Positions 15,854-22,289 of a stretch of DNA of 22,289 nucleotides are shown in pieces. The stretch covers positions 1 through 22,289 of the forward strand of contig DLIO01000124.1 of assembly GCA_002483765.1 (NCBI GenBank), written 5' to 3'. Made by a program: the position numbers and the translations under genes. The DNA comes from Lentisphaeria bacterium UBA7640. Its GTDB lineage: Bacteria; Verrucomicrobiota; Lentisphaeria; Victivallales; Victivallaceae. A model generated the notes under the pieces. That model was given only the letters and a program-made list of their open reading frames with translations, ran no database searches and was not told the DNA's origin. Each line of letters starts with the position of its first letter. The first letter of the stretch is position 1.

Positions 15854-15895
15854 TACATATTGGCGCATATTTTAATATATATTTCTTTCATAAAT

Positions 15896-16996
15896 TTAAG
15901 TCCGGACAATTTTAACTGTTCCGCCACATCTGTTATTGTTCTCATCCTTAATTTCAAGCTCAATACTCATTGAGTTATTGAGGCTAAAAGGGTGAATGCT
16001 CGGCGCTGTCCTGTTAATATATAATTCTTTATCAACATTTTCCATCAATTCAATAGAGAATTTATAATCATCGTCTATATATGGTAAATGGATCTCTGCA
16101 TAACCTTCAGGTATTTCATGTGAATATGGCTTGAAACCATAAAGGTTTTTGTTCTTTATATTCGTATTGTGAAATTTTATAGCAGTTGGTGACATATGTG
16201 ATATTGCTTTTGCCAACCGGCACGAGACAAACCGTATTAATAAATTTCTATTGCTATTTCTCTTGTAAATCTCGTAAGAAAGGAACCCCCAAAAAGCATG
16301 AGGCCAAAATCCAGTAATATGGCGACATTGTATTTTTAGCAACTCTTTAAGGCGCTTATAGCCGCCAGAGTTAGTCTTTGTCGCCTCATAGTCACGATGT
16401 GCTGCAATGAGCTTTTCTTCGTATAAAAAAGTTCCAGTCTTGCTCAGCTTGCACCACAAGTCCCAGTCCATGGCATAATATAGAGATTCGTCAAGATATC
16501 CTACTTCTATAAGCTTTTGCCGTGAGAAAAAGGTTGTGGGCTGCATGATAAAATCACTGTAGTTCAGCAAACGCTTTTGGTTATAAGGTTCAATTTCAGT
16601 AAAGTAACGAATGAATTCACCATTCTTGCCTATCCAAACTGCGTTACCATAGAAGAGGGTCAATCCGGGTTGCTCTTCAAAGCGCTTAACCGCGGTCGAT
16701 ACCGCATCAGGGAAATAGAGGTCGTCGGAATTAAGCCAAGCAACTATATCTCCTGTAGCGCGTTTAAAACCCTTGTTTATGGCATGAGATTGTCCATCGT
16801 CTGATTCACTCACCCAGTAAGTTATTTTATCCGTATATTTTTTTATAATATCGACACTATTGTCTGTAGAGCCCCCATCTATAACTATAAACTCGATGTT
16901 GTTATAGTCCTGACTCAACACAGATTGAATACATTGTTCAAGAAATTGTGCCTGGTTATAACTCGGCGTTATTATTGATACTTTTGGATAAATCAT
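15896..16996 (-). CDS. Glycosyltransferase family 2 with extra C-terminal beta-rich domain
   Basis: This is a GT-A glycosyltransferase of the polysaccharide pathway, 366 residues. Visible motifs are KVSIITPSYNQAQFLE (5-20), IDGGSTDNS (39-47), SDDGQSHAINKG (65-76) and the metal-binding NSDDL (89-93). YYAMDWDLWCKL (about 173-184) supplies the catalytic-base region. These features are typical of the WcaA/PGL-beta-like bacterial GT2 group. Residues from about 285 to the end (HEIPEGYAEIHLPYIDDDY..., SIELEIKDENNNRCGGTVKI) look like a beta-sandwich rather than glycosyltransferase sequence, and I do not recognise it. No strong ribosome site precedes the ATG at 16996. It is last before the IS element. 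Donor and acceptor are unknown. Confidence 0.82.
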   Translation of the reverse strand: MIYPKVSIITPSYNQAQFLEQCIQSVLSQDYNNIEFIVIDGGSTDNSVDIIKKYTDKITYWVSESDDGQSHAINKGFKRATGDIVAWLNSDDLYFPDAVSTAVKRFEEQPGLTLFYGNAVWIGKNGEFIRYFTEIEPYNQKRLLNYSDFIMQPTTFFSRQKLIEVGYLDESLYYAMDWDLWCKLSKTGTFLYEEKLIAAHRDYEATKTNSGGYKRLKELLKIQCRHITGFWPHAFWGFLSYEIYKRNSNRNLLIRFVSCRLAKAISHMSPTAIKFHNTNIKNKNLYGFKPYSHEIPEGYAEIHLPYIDDDYKFSIELMENVDKELYINRTAPSIHPFSLNNSMSIELEIKDENNNRCGGTVKIVRT

Positions 16997-17177
16997 AATT
17001 TAATTTTAAATTTTTTCCTATTTGAGTTTTTTCTGTAGCTAGATATATATTGCCTTGCTCGTAACAGCGTATTCGATGATCAAAAAATGGATGTGAAATC
17101 TAGTTTTTGGGTACATCCTTCCAAATAATTTTATCCAAACAAGTAAAATCTTTAGCAGGTGTGAATATATTAATCAT
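16956..17177 (-). pseudogene. Possible decayed reading frame with one in-frame TAG
   Basis: An ATG (17175-17177) overlaps the FkbM stop. Its frame reads MINIFTPAKDFTCLDKIIW onward for 25 codons to TAG (17100-17102). The same frame then stays open for 47 more codons (ISHPFFDHRIRCYEQGNIYL and beyond) into the GT2 start, ending at 16956. One stop in 73 codons is fewer than expected for this AT content, so this may be a broken gene fragment. I do not recognise the product. Confidence 0.3.
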
Positions 17178-17994
17178 CTATCCCAGTTTGTAAATTTCTG
17201 TTTATATATATTGCATCCCACTCGTATAGTTTTCCTTCTTGGTGTATTGAAGGTATAATATCATGTAGTGTAAAACCGTGTTCTCTCAGGTATATATCAA
17301 GATCAAAATACATAGGGGCATTCTCATATAGACCGTGGTTTTGTGCTTCCAATATTATAAGTTCTACTTTTTGCAAAAGGTTTTCTCCTCCTTTTAATAC
17401 TTTCAGTTCATATCCTTGGACATCTATTTTTAGTATCGAGATATTTTTTATGGGCTCGAACTCGTGGTCCAAAGTGGTTAGCTTTACCTGTTCACTGTCA
17501 ACATGCTTAATATTCTCTTTAAAGTATGCGTTATTAATGCTAGGGTTAATTGGTAAAAGGGAGGATGAGTCGAGTAATTTTGATTTGTGAATATCTAGTT
17601 CCCCACATGTATCTCCAACAGCTTTATTGACAAGGTGCATATTAGGATAAGTATCTTTTAATTTTTCAAGTATTTTAAAATTACTTTTAATAGGTTCAAA
17701 TCCATAAATCTCTTTATCAGGGAATTGTGTCGCGAAGATTTTCAAGGTGGCTCCAGACGCTGCACCTATATCTACAATTATACCTTTATTTGAAGTGTCA
17801 AATGATCGATTATATATATTAATTACTTTTTCTATATGATAGTAATTCCCCATTATCCGCGAAGGGGTTGCCTCAAGTATATCCTTTATTTCTTTGTTGA
17901 ATTTTTGTAATGCTGGTTCTAGCGGGACAATCTTTATGGCTATAGATATAACAACCCTTTTAACTTTGCGTACCACTCTTTTTAATATATTCAT
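17170..17994 (-). CDS. FkbM-family SAM-dependent methyltransferase
   Basis: This is probably an O-methyltransferase that modifies a sugar of the surface polymer, with S-adenosylmethionine as donor. The 274-residue product has a basic, hydrophobic N-terminal helix (1-30), the SAM-binding IVDIGAASGAT (73-83), GFEP (98-101) for the ribose hydroxyls, and the FkbM signature LKIDVQGYELKVLKGG (188-203). ATG 17994 has AAGGAA (18003-18008) 8 nt upstream. It lies between another FkbM gene and a GT2, in the same direction with a short gap (34 nt), so it belongs to the wzm-wzt operon. The target hydroxyl cannot be told. Confidence 0.85.
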   Translation of the reverse strand: MNILKRVVRKVKRVVISIAIKIVPLEPALQKFNKEIKDILEATPSRIMGNYYHIEKVINIYNRSFDTSNKGIIVDIGAASGATLKIFATQFPDKEIYGFEPIKSNFKILEKLKDTYPNMHLVNKAVGDTCGELDIHKSKLLDSSSLLPINPSINNAYFKENIKHVDSEQVKLTTLDHEFEPIKNISILKIDVQGYELKVLKGGENLLQKVELIILEAQNHGLYENAPMYFDLDIYLREHGFTLHDIIPSIHQEGKLYEWDAIYINRNLQTGIDD

Positions 17995-18028
17995 TTCAAT
18001 GATTCCTTGTTTTTATAATTTTTAAATT

Positions 18029-18877
18029 CTATAGTTTTGTTTCATGAATAAAATAGTAATTATACTCTTCATCATCATGTTTTTCAAATTCCGTTAGAAC
18101 GCCATTCTTCAAAAGATAGGGAACATAGCCCAAAACTTTCAATTTATTTATTGTCAATTCTGCGTTAATATTAGAATTCACTCCTTCATATATTTCGACA
18201 AAAATATCTGGTTTTAAAAGTATTAAGCTTTCTCTTGAGCCCTCGATGACCTCCGTTTCGAATCCTTCAACATCAATTTTCATTATATCAATTTTTTCTA
18301 TCAAATTTTCTTTTATAAACTGGTCTAATGTAATTGTTTCGATTTCATATTCATCATTGATGGGTTTTCTTTTTGTATCCTTTAAAGAAGAATATGCGTT
18401 ATCTTTTGAATCAAAAAAAGTGGAAGTTCCACATTCATTGCTGACGGCTTTTGGAATTACAGATATTATATCCTTTTTATTGTTTGCTTCAATATTTTTA
18501 ACCAATATTTTCCTGGTATTTTTTGATGGTTCGAAAGCAAAAATTTTACCATTATTATTGATGTCTTTACTCCATGCGACGGAGTGTAGCCCAATGTTTG
18601 CTCCTATATCAAAAAGAATTGGAGAATGTATGTTTTTTAGTTTATTTGAGATGTAATTTATTTCCTCATCTTCAAATTTCCCCTTATAAAATAAATAATA
18701 GCCTATATCTGTGTTTAATTCATAAAAAATATTTCCCCACTCTATATTATCATAAATAAGATCACCATCTGTTTTGTAATTGCATATAAATTTAAAAAAC
18801 CAATGGTTGCTATTCTTTGCTATTTTTTCCTGGTATTTATTTCGTCTTTTGTACTTTGTCATTTTTTCACCACTCAT
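18029..18877 (-). CDS. FkbM-family SAM-dependent methyltransferase
   Basis: This is a second FkbM enzyme of 282 residues. It has the SAM site FDIGANIGLHS at 89-99, FEPS at 115-118, and the family motif MKIDVEGFETEVIEG (199-213). The N-terminal 70 residues (many Lys, Asn, aromatic) differ from the first FkbM, so the two are not a recent duplication. The start at 18877 uses AGAGGAG inside the last codons of the upstream methyltransferase, with an 11-nt gene overlap, so translation is coupled. The gene is strongly AT-rich. It probably methylates the growing or finished glycan, perhaps a different sugar from the first enzyme. Confidence 0.84.
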   Translation of the reverse strand: MSGEKMTKYKRRNKYQEKIAKNSNHWFFKFICNYKTDGDLIYDNIEWGNIFYELNTDIGYYLFYKGKFEDEEINYISNKLKNIHSPILFDIGANIGLHSVAWSKDINNNGKIFAFEPSKNTRKILVKNIEANNKKDIISVIPKAVSNECGTSTFFDSKDNAYSSLKDTKRKPINDEYEIETITLDQFIKENLIEKIDIMKIDVEGFETEVIEGSRESLILLKPDIFVEIYEGVNSNINAELTINKLKVLGYVPYLLKNGVLTEFEKHDDEEYNYYFIHETKL

Positions 18878-19601
18878 GGTACTCCTCTACAAATTCATTT
18901 ACCAATTTATCACTATCAATAGGACTATTGGAACCAATGAATATTGCCCGGACAAGTTCTGTGTCTTTGGCTTCTCTGTCAAAATAATTAGGGAATTGTA
19001 TATGCTTGGGTTGTGTTATTGGCATATATGAATACTTGTAATTTTCTTTGATTTTATTAAATATCCATTTTCTATTAGGTCTGCAACCTGTTCCACTTAT
19101 CGCTTGGGTCGAATCCTCCTTATCTTCTCCAACAAGATTAGTTCCTATCAGATTATCGTCATAGGAAACACAGGTTTCAAGTAAAATGCAGTCTGTTAAT
19201 TCAGCAACTGATTTTATGAATTTTTCGGGATTGGCCAAGTGATAAAGGATTCCATAACAATGTGCTATATCATATTTATGCTCTCTCTTTAAATTAGAGA
19301 CAAAATCCTTTTCTAAATCTTGTTCAATCGCTTCAATTCCAAATCTAGTGCTGATATATTCAACAAGTTCTTTGCGGCCTTCTATAGGTGTGACTTTAGC
19401 GTTATTTACTAGGTAAAAAAAAGTGTGATCCCCAATTCCAGCCCCTAATTCAAGGATATGTTTGCCCGTGAAATTTATGTTTAATGAAGTTAAATGCTGA
19501 AGACGTGCAACGTTTATTTGTTGATAGTTTGGAGATTGAAAATTAAGTATTTGTTGTTTTTTTTGTTCTTCTTTGATTCTTTTTGATTTTTTAAAGATCA
19601 T
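18867..19601 (-). CDS. Class I SAM-dependent methyltransferase directly after the exporter ATPase
   Basis: The 244-residue protein has the class I motif HILELGAGIGDHT (48-60), a following acidic position (PIEGRKEL) and HCYGILYHLANPEKFI further on, which resembles small-molecule and sugar methyltransferases. I chose ATG 19601, which overlaps the ABC gene stop as TAATG and has AGAAGGAAAA upstream. The open frame extends to 19712, but that start would overlap the ABC gene by over 110 nt. Placement after Wzt recalls O-antigen loci in which a chain-end methyl group is the export signal. That role is inference. Substrate is unknown. Confidence 0.78.
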   Translation of the reverse strand: MIFKKSKRIKEEQKKQQILNFQSPNYQQINVARLQHLTSLNINFTGKHILELGAGIGDHTFFYLVNNAKVTPIEGRKELVEYISTRFGIEAIEQDLEKDFVSNLKREHKYDIAHCYGILYHLANPEKFIKSVAELTDCILLETCVSYDDNLIGTNLVGEDKEDSTQAISGTGCRPNRKWIFNKIKENYKYSYMPITQPKHIQFPNYFDREAKDTELVRAIFIGSNSPIDSDKLVNEFVEEYHEW

Positions 19602-20878
19602 TACTGTGCTTTTCCTTCTTTTATTATATATTCTTCTTTGAAGTGGTTTAATTCTTGTAGAGTGGTCAAAGGTACTCCTTCTTGCCTTTTTTGTTTTATA
19701 TGCAAATGGCAATAGTTATTAATTCTTTCTAGTTCTATTCCTGCTTGTTCGATATAGGTTGTTATTGTATAGTTGCCTGCAAGCAACCTATGCTTTTCTA
19801 CCTTAATGTTGATTTGATTTAATCCTTGATTCATATTGAATGTTTGTGACTTTTCTTTAGACCACAATGTTAATATTCTTTTTTCATTCAAGTCATCAAA
19901 GCATATTGCAAATGTAATATTGTTAATGTTATAATCAGCTTCGATTTCTATGGCTATATTTAATTCAGAAAGCTCATTTATATTAATCGGTTCCGTAAAT
20001 TGTTGACTATTTTTTTGCCCATTGATAGTAATTCTTTTAACTGAAACTCCTCCTATTGAATCTTTACTTCTGTAGCTTTCTTTTTTTGTGTTTGAGATAT
20101 AAAGGTTCACAATTTCTGTTGCATTCCCTTTATCGCTGATTTTTCCATTTCTTAGAAGAATAGCATCATTGCATAACTCTTTTATTGCTTGCATGTTATG
20201 ACTAACGAAGAGGACTGTACGGCCTCCTCCTTTTGATACTTCTTTCATTTTACCGATGGCTTTCTTTTGAAATTCGGCGTCTCCTACAGCTAAGACTTCA
20301 TCGACAACCAATATTTCAGGTTCCAAATGAGCCGCAACGGCAAAACCTAGGCGGACAGTCATTCCCGACGAGTAACGTTTTACTGGAGTGTCCAAATAGC
20401 GCTCAACTCCAGCAAACTCTATTATTTCGCCAAGTTTCGATGAAATTTCTTTACGGGTCATCCCCATGATCGTTCCATTCATATAAATATTTTCGCGACC
20501 AGTTAATTCTGGATGAAAGCCAGTCCCGACCTCAAGTAGGGATGCAATGCGCCCTTTGGTTTTTATTGAACCTGTTGTGGGGCCAGTTACCTTCGAAAGT
20601 ATTTTTAGCAAAGTGGATTTTCCAGCTCCGTTGCCACCGATAATTCCAAGTATTTCTCCACGTTTTATTTCTAAATTAATATCTTTTAAAGCATAGACAT
20701 AATCAGAATTACCCTTGTGAGCTCGGTCATTGGTTTCACCTATTTTGAGATACGGGTCATCTTTACCCCGAATTTTGCACCACCATCGATTTAGATCGTG
20801 TGAAATCGTGCCAGTCCCAACTTGCCCTAGTCGGTACTCTTTTGATAGATTTTCTATTTTTATTACAGTGTCAATCAT
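19601..20878 (-). CDS. wzt: Polysaccharide ABC exporter ATPase with C-terminal domain (Wzt-like)
   Basis: This is the cytoplasmic ATPase that powers polysaccharide export with the Wzm permease. In 425 residues the motifs are in order: Walker A GGNGAGKST (81-89), Q-loop-like region near 115, signature YSSGM (169-173), Walker B ILVVDE (189-194) and switch H227. The N-terminal stretch before the first strand is longer than in simple ATPases (an insertion with a DDPYLKIGETNDRAHKG loop), as in other polysaccharide exporters. Residues about 275-425 form a beta-rich C-terminal domain like the Wzt carbohydrate-binding domain that reads the capped chain end. It starts 5 nt after the wzm stop and ends coupled to the methyltransferase gene. 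Confidence 0.9.
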   Translation of the reverse strand: MIDTVIKIENLSKEYRLGQVGTGTISHDLNRWWCKIRGKDDPYLKIGETNDRAHKGNSDYVYALKDINLEIKRGEILGIIGGNGAGKSTLLKILSKVTGPTTGSIKTKGRIASLLEVGTGFHPELTGRENIYMNGTIMGMTRKEISSKLGEIIEFAGVERYLDTPVKRYSSGMTVRLGFAVAAHLEPEILVVDEVLAVGDAEFQKKAIGKMKEVSKGGGRTVLFVSHNMQAIKELCNDAILLRNGKISDKGNATEIVNLYISNTKKESYRSKDSIGGVSVKRITINGQKNSQQFTEPININELSELNIAIEIEADYNINNITFAICFDDLNEKRILTLWSKEKSQTFNMNQGLNQINIKVEKHRLLAGNYTITTYIEQAGIELERINNYCHLHIKQKRQEGVPLTTLQELNHFKEEYIIKEGKAQ

Positions 20879-20883
20879 ATTTC

Positions 20884-21744
20884 CTAAATCGTATCCATAA
20901 AGTTTTTTTCAGTTTTATTAAATATTATCGTTCCAATCATTAGCAAGATGCACATAAAACTGAAGCTGTAGGCTAAATAAAGCCAGTTAAAGGTTGCCTT
21001 GCCGAGAAATCCATATTTAAATGATTCAATGATTGATGTCATAGGATTTAGTACAAGCCAAAACCGATATTTTTCTGGCAAGGTTGATAGGGGATATATT
21101 ATGGGAGTGGAATACATGAACAATTGAATGCCAAAAGATAGCAAAAATACGAGGTCACGATATTTTGTGGTAAGAGATGTGATTATCATGCCAAATCCGA
21201 GTCCTAATCCTGCAATCATTATTACTAGCAACGGAGATAGCAAGATGTAGATATTTGGAGCAATTTGCGTGTCTGTGAAAAATAAAAAGTATATATAAAT
21301 ACACATAAACATAAAAAATTGTATTCCAAATTTTATGAGTCCAGATGTGACGATAGACAGTGGTGTTATCAGTCTTGGGAAATAAACTTTACCAAAAACT
21401 CCTTGGTTGTCCCTGAAAGTCGTTGAAGTTTTGTCTAAACAATCGGCAAAATATGTCCAGCATGTAATGCCGGACATATAAAAAAGAATGTGTGGAATTC
21501 CATCCGTTCCGATCTTTGCCAGCTTCCCAAAAATAACGGTAAATGTAATTGTGGTTAATAGTGGCTGGATAAAAAACCAGATAGGTCCGAGTATAGTTTG
21601 TTTGTATATTGATACGAAGTCACGTTTTACAAACATGTACAGCAGGTCTCTATATCTCCATATTTGACCCAGTTTCAAATCAAACATAGATCGCCGAGGC
21701 TGTATGGTTTCTGTCCAGTTTTCCACGTTATTTATAGTTTCCAT
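20884..21744 (-). CDS. wzm: ABC-2 type polysaccharide export permease (Wzm-like)
   Basis: This is the membrane half of the exporter that moves undecaprenyl-linked glycan to the periplasm. The 286-residue product has a cytosolic N-terminus with the conserved RYRDLLYMFVKRDFVSIYKQ stretch (30-49), then about six membrane helices (about 50-78, 88-102, 134-155, 168-190, 198-217, 250-275). The PIIYPLSTLPEKYR...NPM segment (214-236) is typical of the family. The Wzm-Wzt pairing in one transcript and the neighbouring glycan genes make the assignment firm. It is first in the operon. No strong ribosome site is seen before ATG 21744. Confidence 0.88.
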   Translation of the reverse strand: METINNVENWTETIQPRRSMFDLKLGQIWRYRDLLYMFVKRDFVSIYKQTILGPIWFFIQPLLTTITFTVIFGKLAKIGTDGIPHILFYMSGITCWTYFADCLDKTSTTFRDNQGVFGKVYFPRLITPLSIVTSGLIKFGIQFFMFMCIYIYFLFFTDTQIAPNIYILLSPLLVIMIAGLGLGFGMIITSLTTKYRDLVFLLSFGIQLFMYSTPIIYPLSTLPEKYRFWLVLNPMTSIIESFKYGFLGKATFNWLYLAYSFSFMCILLMIGTIIFNKTEKNFMDTI

Positions 21745-22059
21745 TATTTTTTGTCGCTTTATTCATCCAAGTTTGCCCCCGTCACTTACTAAACTAGGAG
21801 ACGTTGAAACTTATTATTTCAAAGCCATATGCAAAATTAAGTCTTCTGTACATAAAGATAAAATTAAGGGAATTATTTTAACCCCTATTATTCGGTGGAT
21901 ATATTAACCCCAATGTAGTTTTTTTCAAGCTCATCTCTGAAAAAATATTTAGTGAATAGTGAAAACATCGGAAGTTAATCCACGAATTTCACCAATGACA
22001 GAAACGGGGAAAGGGCATGGGTTGAGGAACGCTGAAAGAGTTGGATGAAGAATTGAGAG

Positions 22060-22090
22060 TAACCACAGCGGACACAAAGAAGGCACAAAG
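22060..22090. repeat. Possible single-end relative of the MITE-like element
   Basis: TAACCACAGCGGACACAAAG and a following AAGGCACAAAG resemble the left arm of copy 2 (TAAACACCGAGCCACAAAG, then CCACAGAG). I could not find a matching second arm downstream, so this may be a truncated copy or only similar in style. Confidence 0.35.
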
Positions 22091-22190
22091 TACGCAATGG
22101 AAAGGGTTTTATCCACGTCACGCCTTTCGGTATGGCGAGTACGAATGGAGACGGAAGAAAAATGGTGAAAAACTTTGTAATGCTGTTTTG

Positions 22191-22221
22191 AATTAGCGCG
22201 AGCATAATGCGCGCGCTAATT
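22191..22221. repeat. GC-rich 31-bp palindrome, copy 2
   Basis: AATTAGCGCG + AGCATAATGC + GCGCGCTAATT is a hyphenated palindrome in an AT-rich context. It equals the reverse complement of the palindrome at 4357-4387 at 27 of 31 positions, including the whole CATAATGCGCGCGC core. Confidence 0.6.
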
Positions 22222-22289
22222 ATAAACAGAGACATCCCATAACTTTAAAAAAGTGCCACTTTTAGGCAAAGTTTGAGCGTGAGGTTGCC

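Larger units (their letters stand above)
14611..15868 (-). pseudogene. Short ancestral reading frame interrupted by the IS630 element
   Basis: Removing the IS and one TA copy joins 15868-15854 to 14712-14611 on the - strand. This gives an uninterrupted 38-codon frame from ATG 15868 to TAA 14611-14613 (begins MRQYVIRVIEEAKPNY, ends GNIKHIYPI). The frame is continuous exactly across the insertion point. It could be a small gene or a remnant broken by insertion, but it is short and AT-rich, so chance is a fair alternative. No homolog is recognised. Confidence 0.3.
21745..22289. other. Non-coding region upstream of the wzm operon with repeats
   Basis: This 545-nt stretch has no convincing gene; the open frames in it cross repeat sequence. 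It should hold the promoter of the wzm operon. One weak - strand candidate is TTGAAA followed 16 nt later by TAATAT near 21906-21933. Two direct copies of TTAACCCC (21878-21885, 21904-21911) lie 26 nt apart about 160 nt upstream of wzm. The right part carries a repeat-family fragment (22060-22090) and a GC-rich palindrome (22191-22221). Confidence 0.6.

Noticed and set aside
19602..19712. Upstream start for the methyltransferase after wzt
   Set aside because: It would overlap wzt by over 110 nt, adds a basic shadow peptide, and the TAATG start with AGAAGGA is much better.
21975..22235. 86-codon - strand frame right of wzm
   Set aside because: It runs through the repeat fragment and the GC-rich palindrome, with no ribosome site.

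Overview
This window looks like a chromosomal segment of a Gram-negative, moderately AT-rich bacterium. It has two parts: a housekeeping/stress block (1 to about 7,220) and a surface-polysaccharide block (about 7,760 to 21,744). A GntR-headed regulator with a LacI-type sensor domain, the rpoZ style with an acidic tail, and polysaccharide genes interspersed with MITE-like repeats would fit a PVC-group bacterium such as a Lentisphaerota relative. That placement is an impression from gene style and is not proven by anything in the window.

Housekeeping block. rpoZ (RNA polymerase omega) and purE (purine synthesis) lie head to tail and are nearly overlapping. They are closed by a 12-bp-stem terminator. 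A GntR/LacI-type regulator follows on the + strand. Facing it on the - strand is a two-gene unit, a Prx6-type peroxiredoxin followed 3 nt later by an M20D amidohydrolase. It has a well-formed sigma70-type promoter next to a hairpin/operator-like palindrome. Upstream is a large Mg2+-transporting P-type ATPase (mgtA type).

Polysaccharide block. On the - strand, read from the right: an ABC-2 permease (Wzm), its ATPase with a C-terminal extension (Wzt), a SAM methyltransferase, two FkbM-type methyltransferases and a GT2 glycosyltransferase. These are closely spaced or overlapping and probably form one operon. After an IS630-family insertion come a glycosyltransferase remnant, a second GT2 and gmd (GDP-mannose 4,6-dehydratase, the route to GDP-fucose, rhamnose or perosamine type sugars). 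On the + strand is a polytopic GT-C-like membrane glycosyltransferase, convergent with gmd and divergent from a WbaP-like initiating sugar-phosphate transferase plus a GT4 transferase. Together these suggest assembly of a heteropolymer on undecaprenyl phosphate, possibly methyl-capped, and ABC-dependent export to the periplasm for attachment to lipid A-core or as capsule.

Mobile and repeat content. There is a complete IS630-family element (14,715-15,853, TA target duplication). Its transposase is split at a T9 run, consistent with -1 frameshifting, and it appears to sit inside a short ancestral reading frame. There are two copies of an approximately 100-130 bp element with terminal inverted repeats, in opposite orientation (2,152-2,247 and 7,565-7,693), and two copies of a 31-bp GC-rich palindrome (4,357-4,387 and 22,191-22,221). 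There are several other hairpins and at least two probable gene remnants between glycosyltransferase genes. I see no tRNA, rRNA, CRISPR array or prophage genes. The most unusual content is the repeat families and the decayed or interrupted frames in the polysaccharide locus. I did not find a clear new defence-type or enzymatic system.
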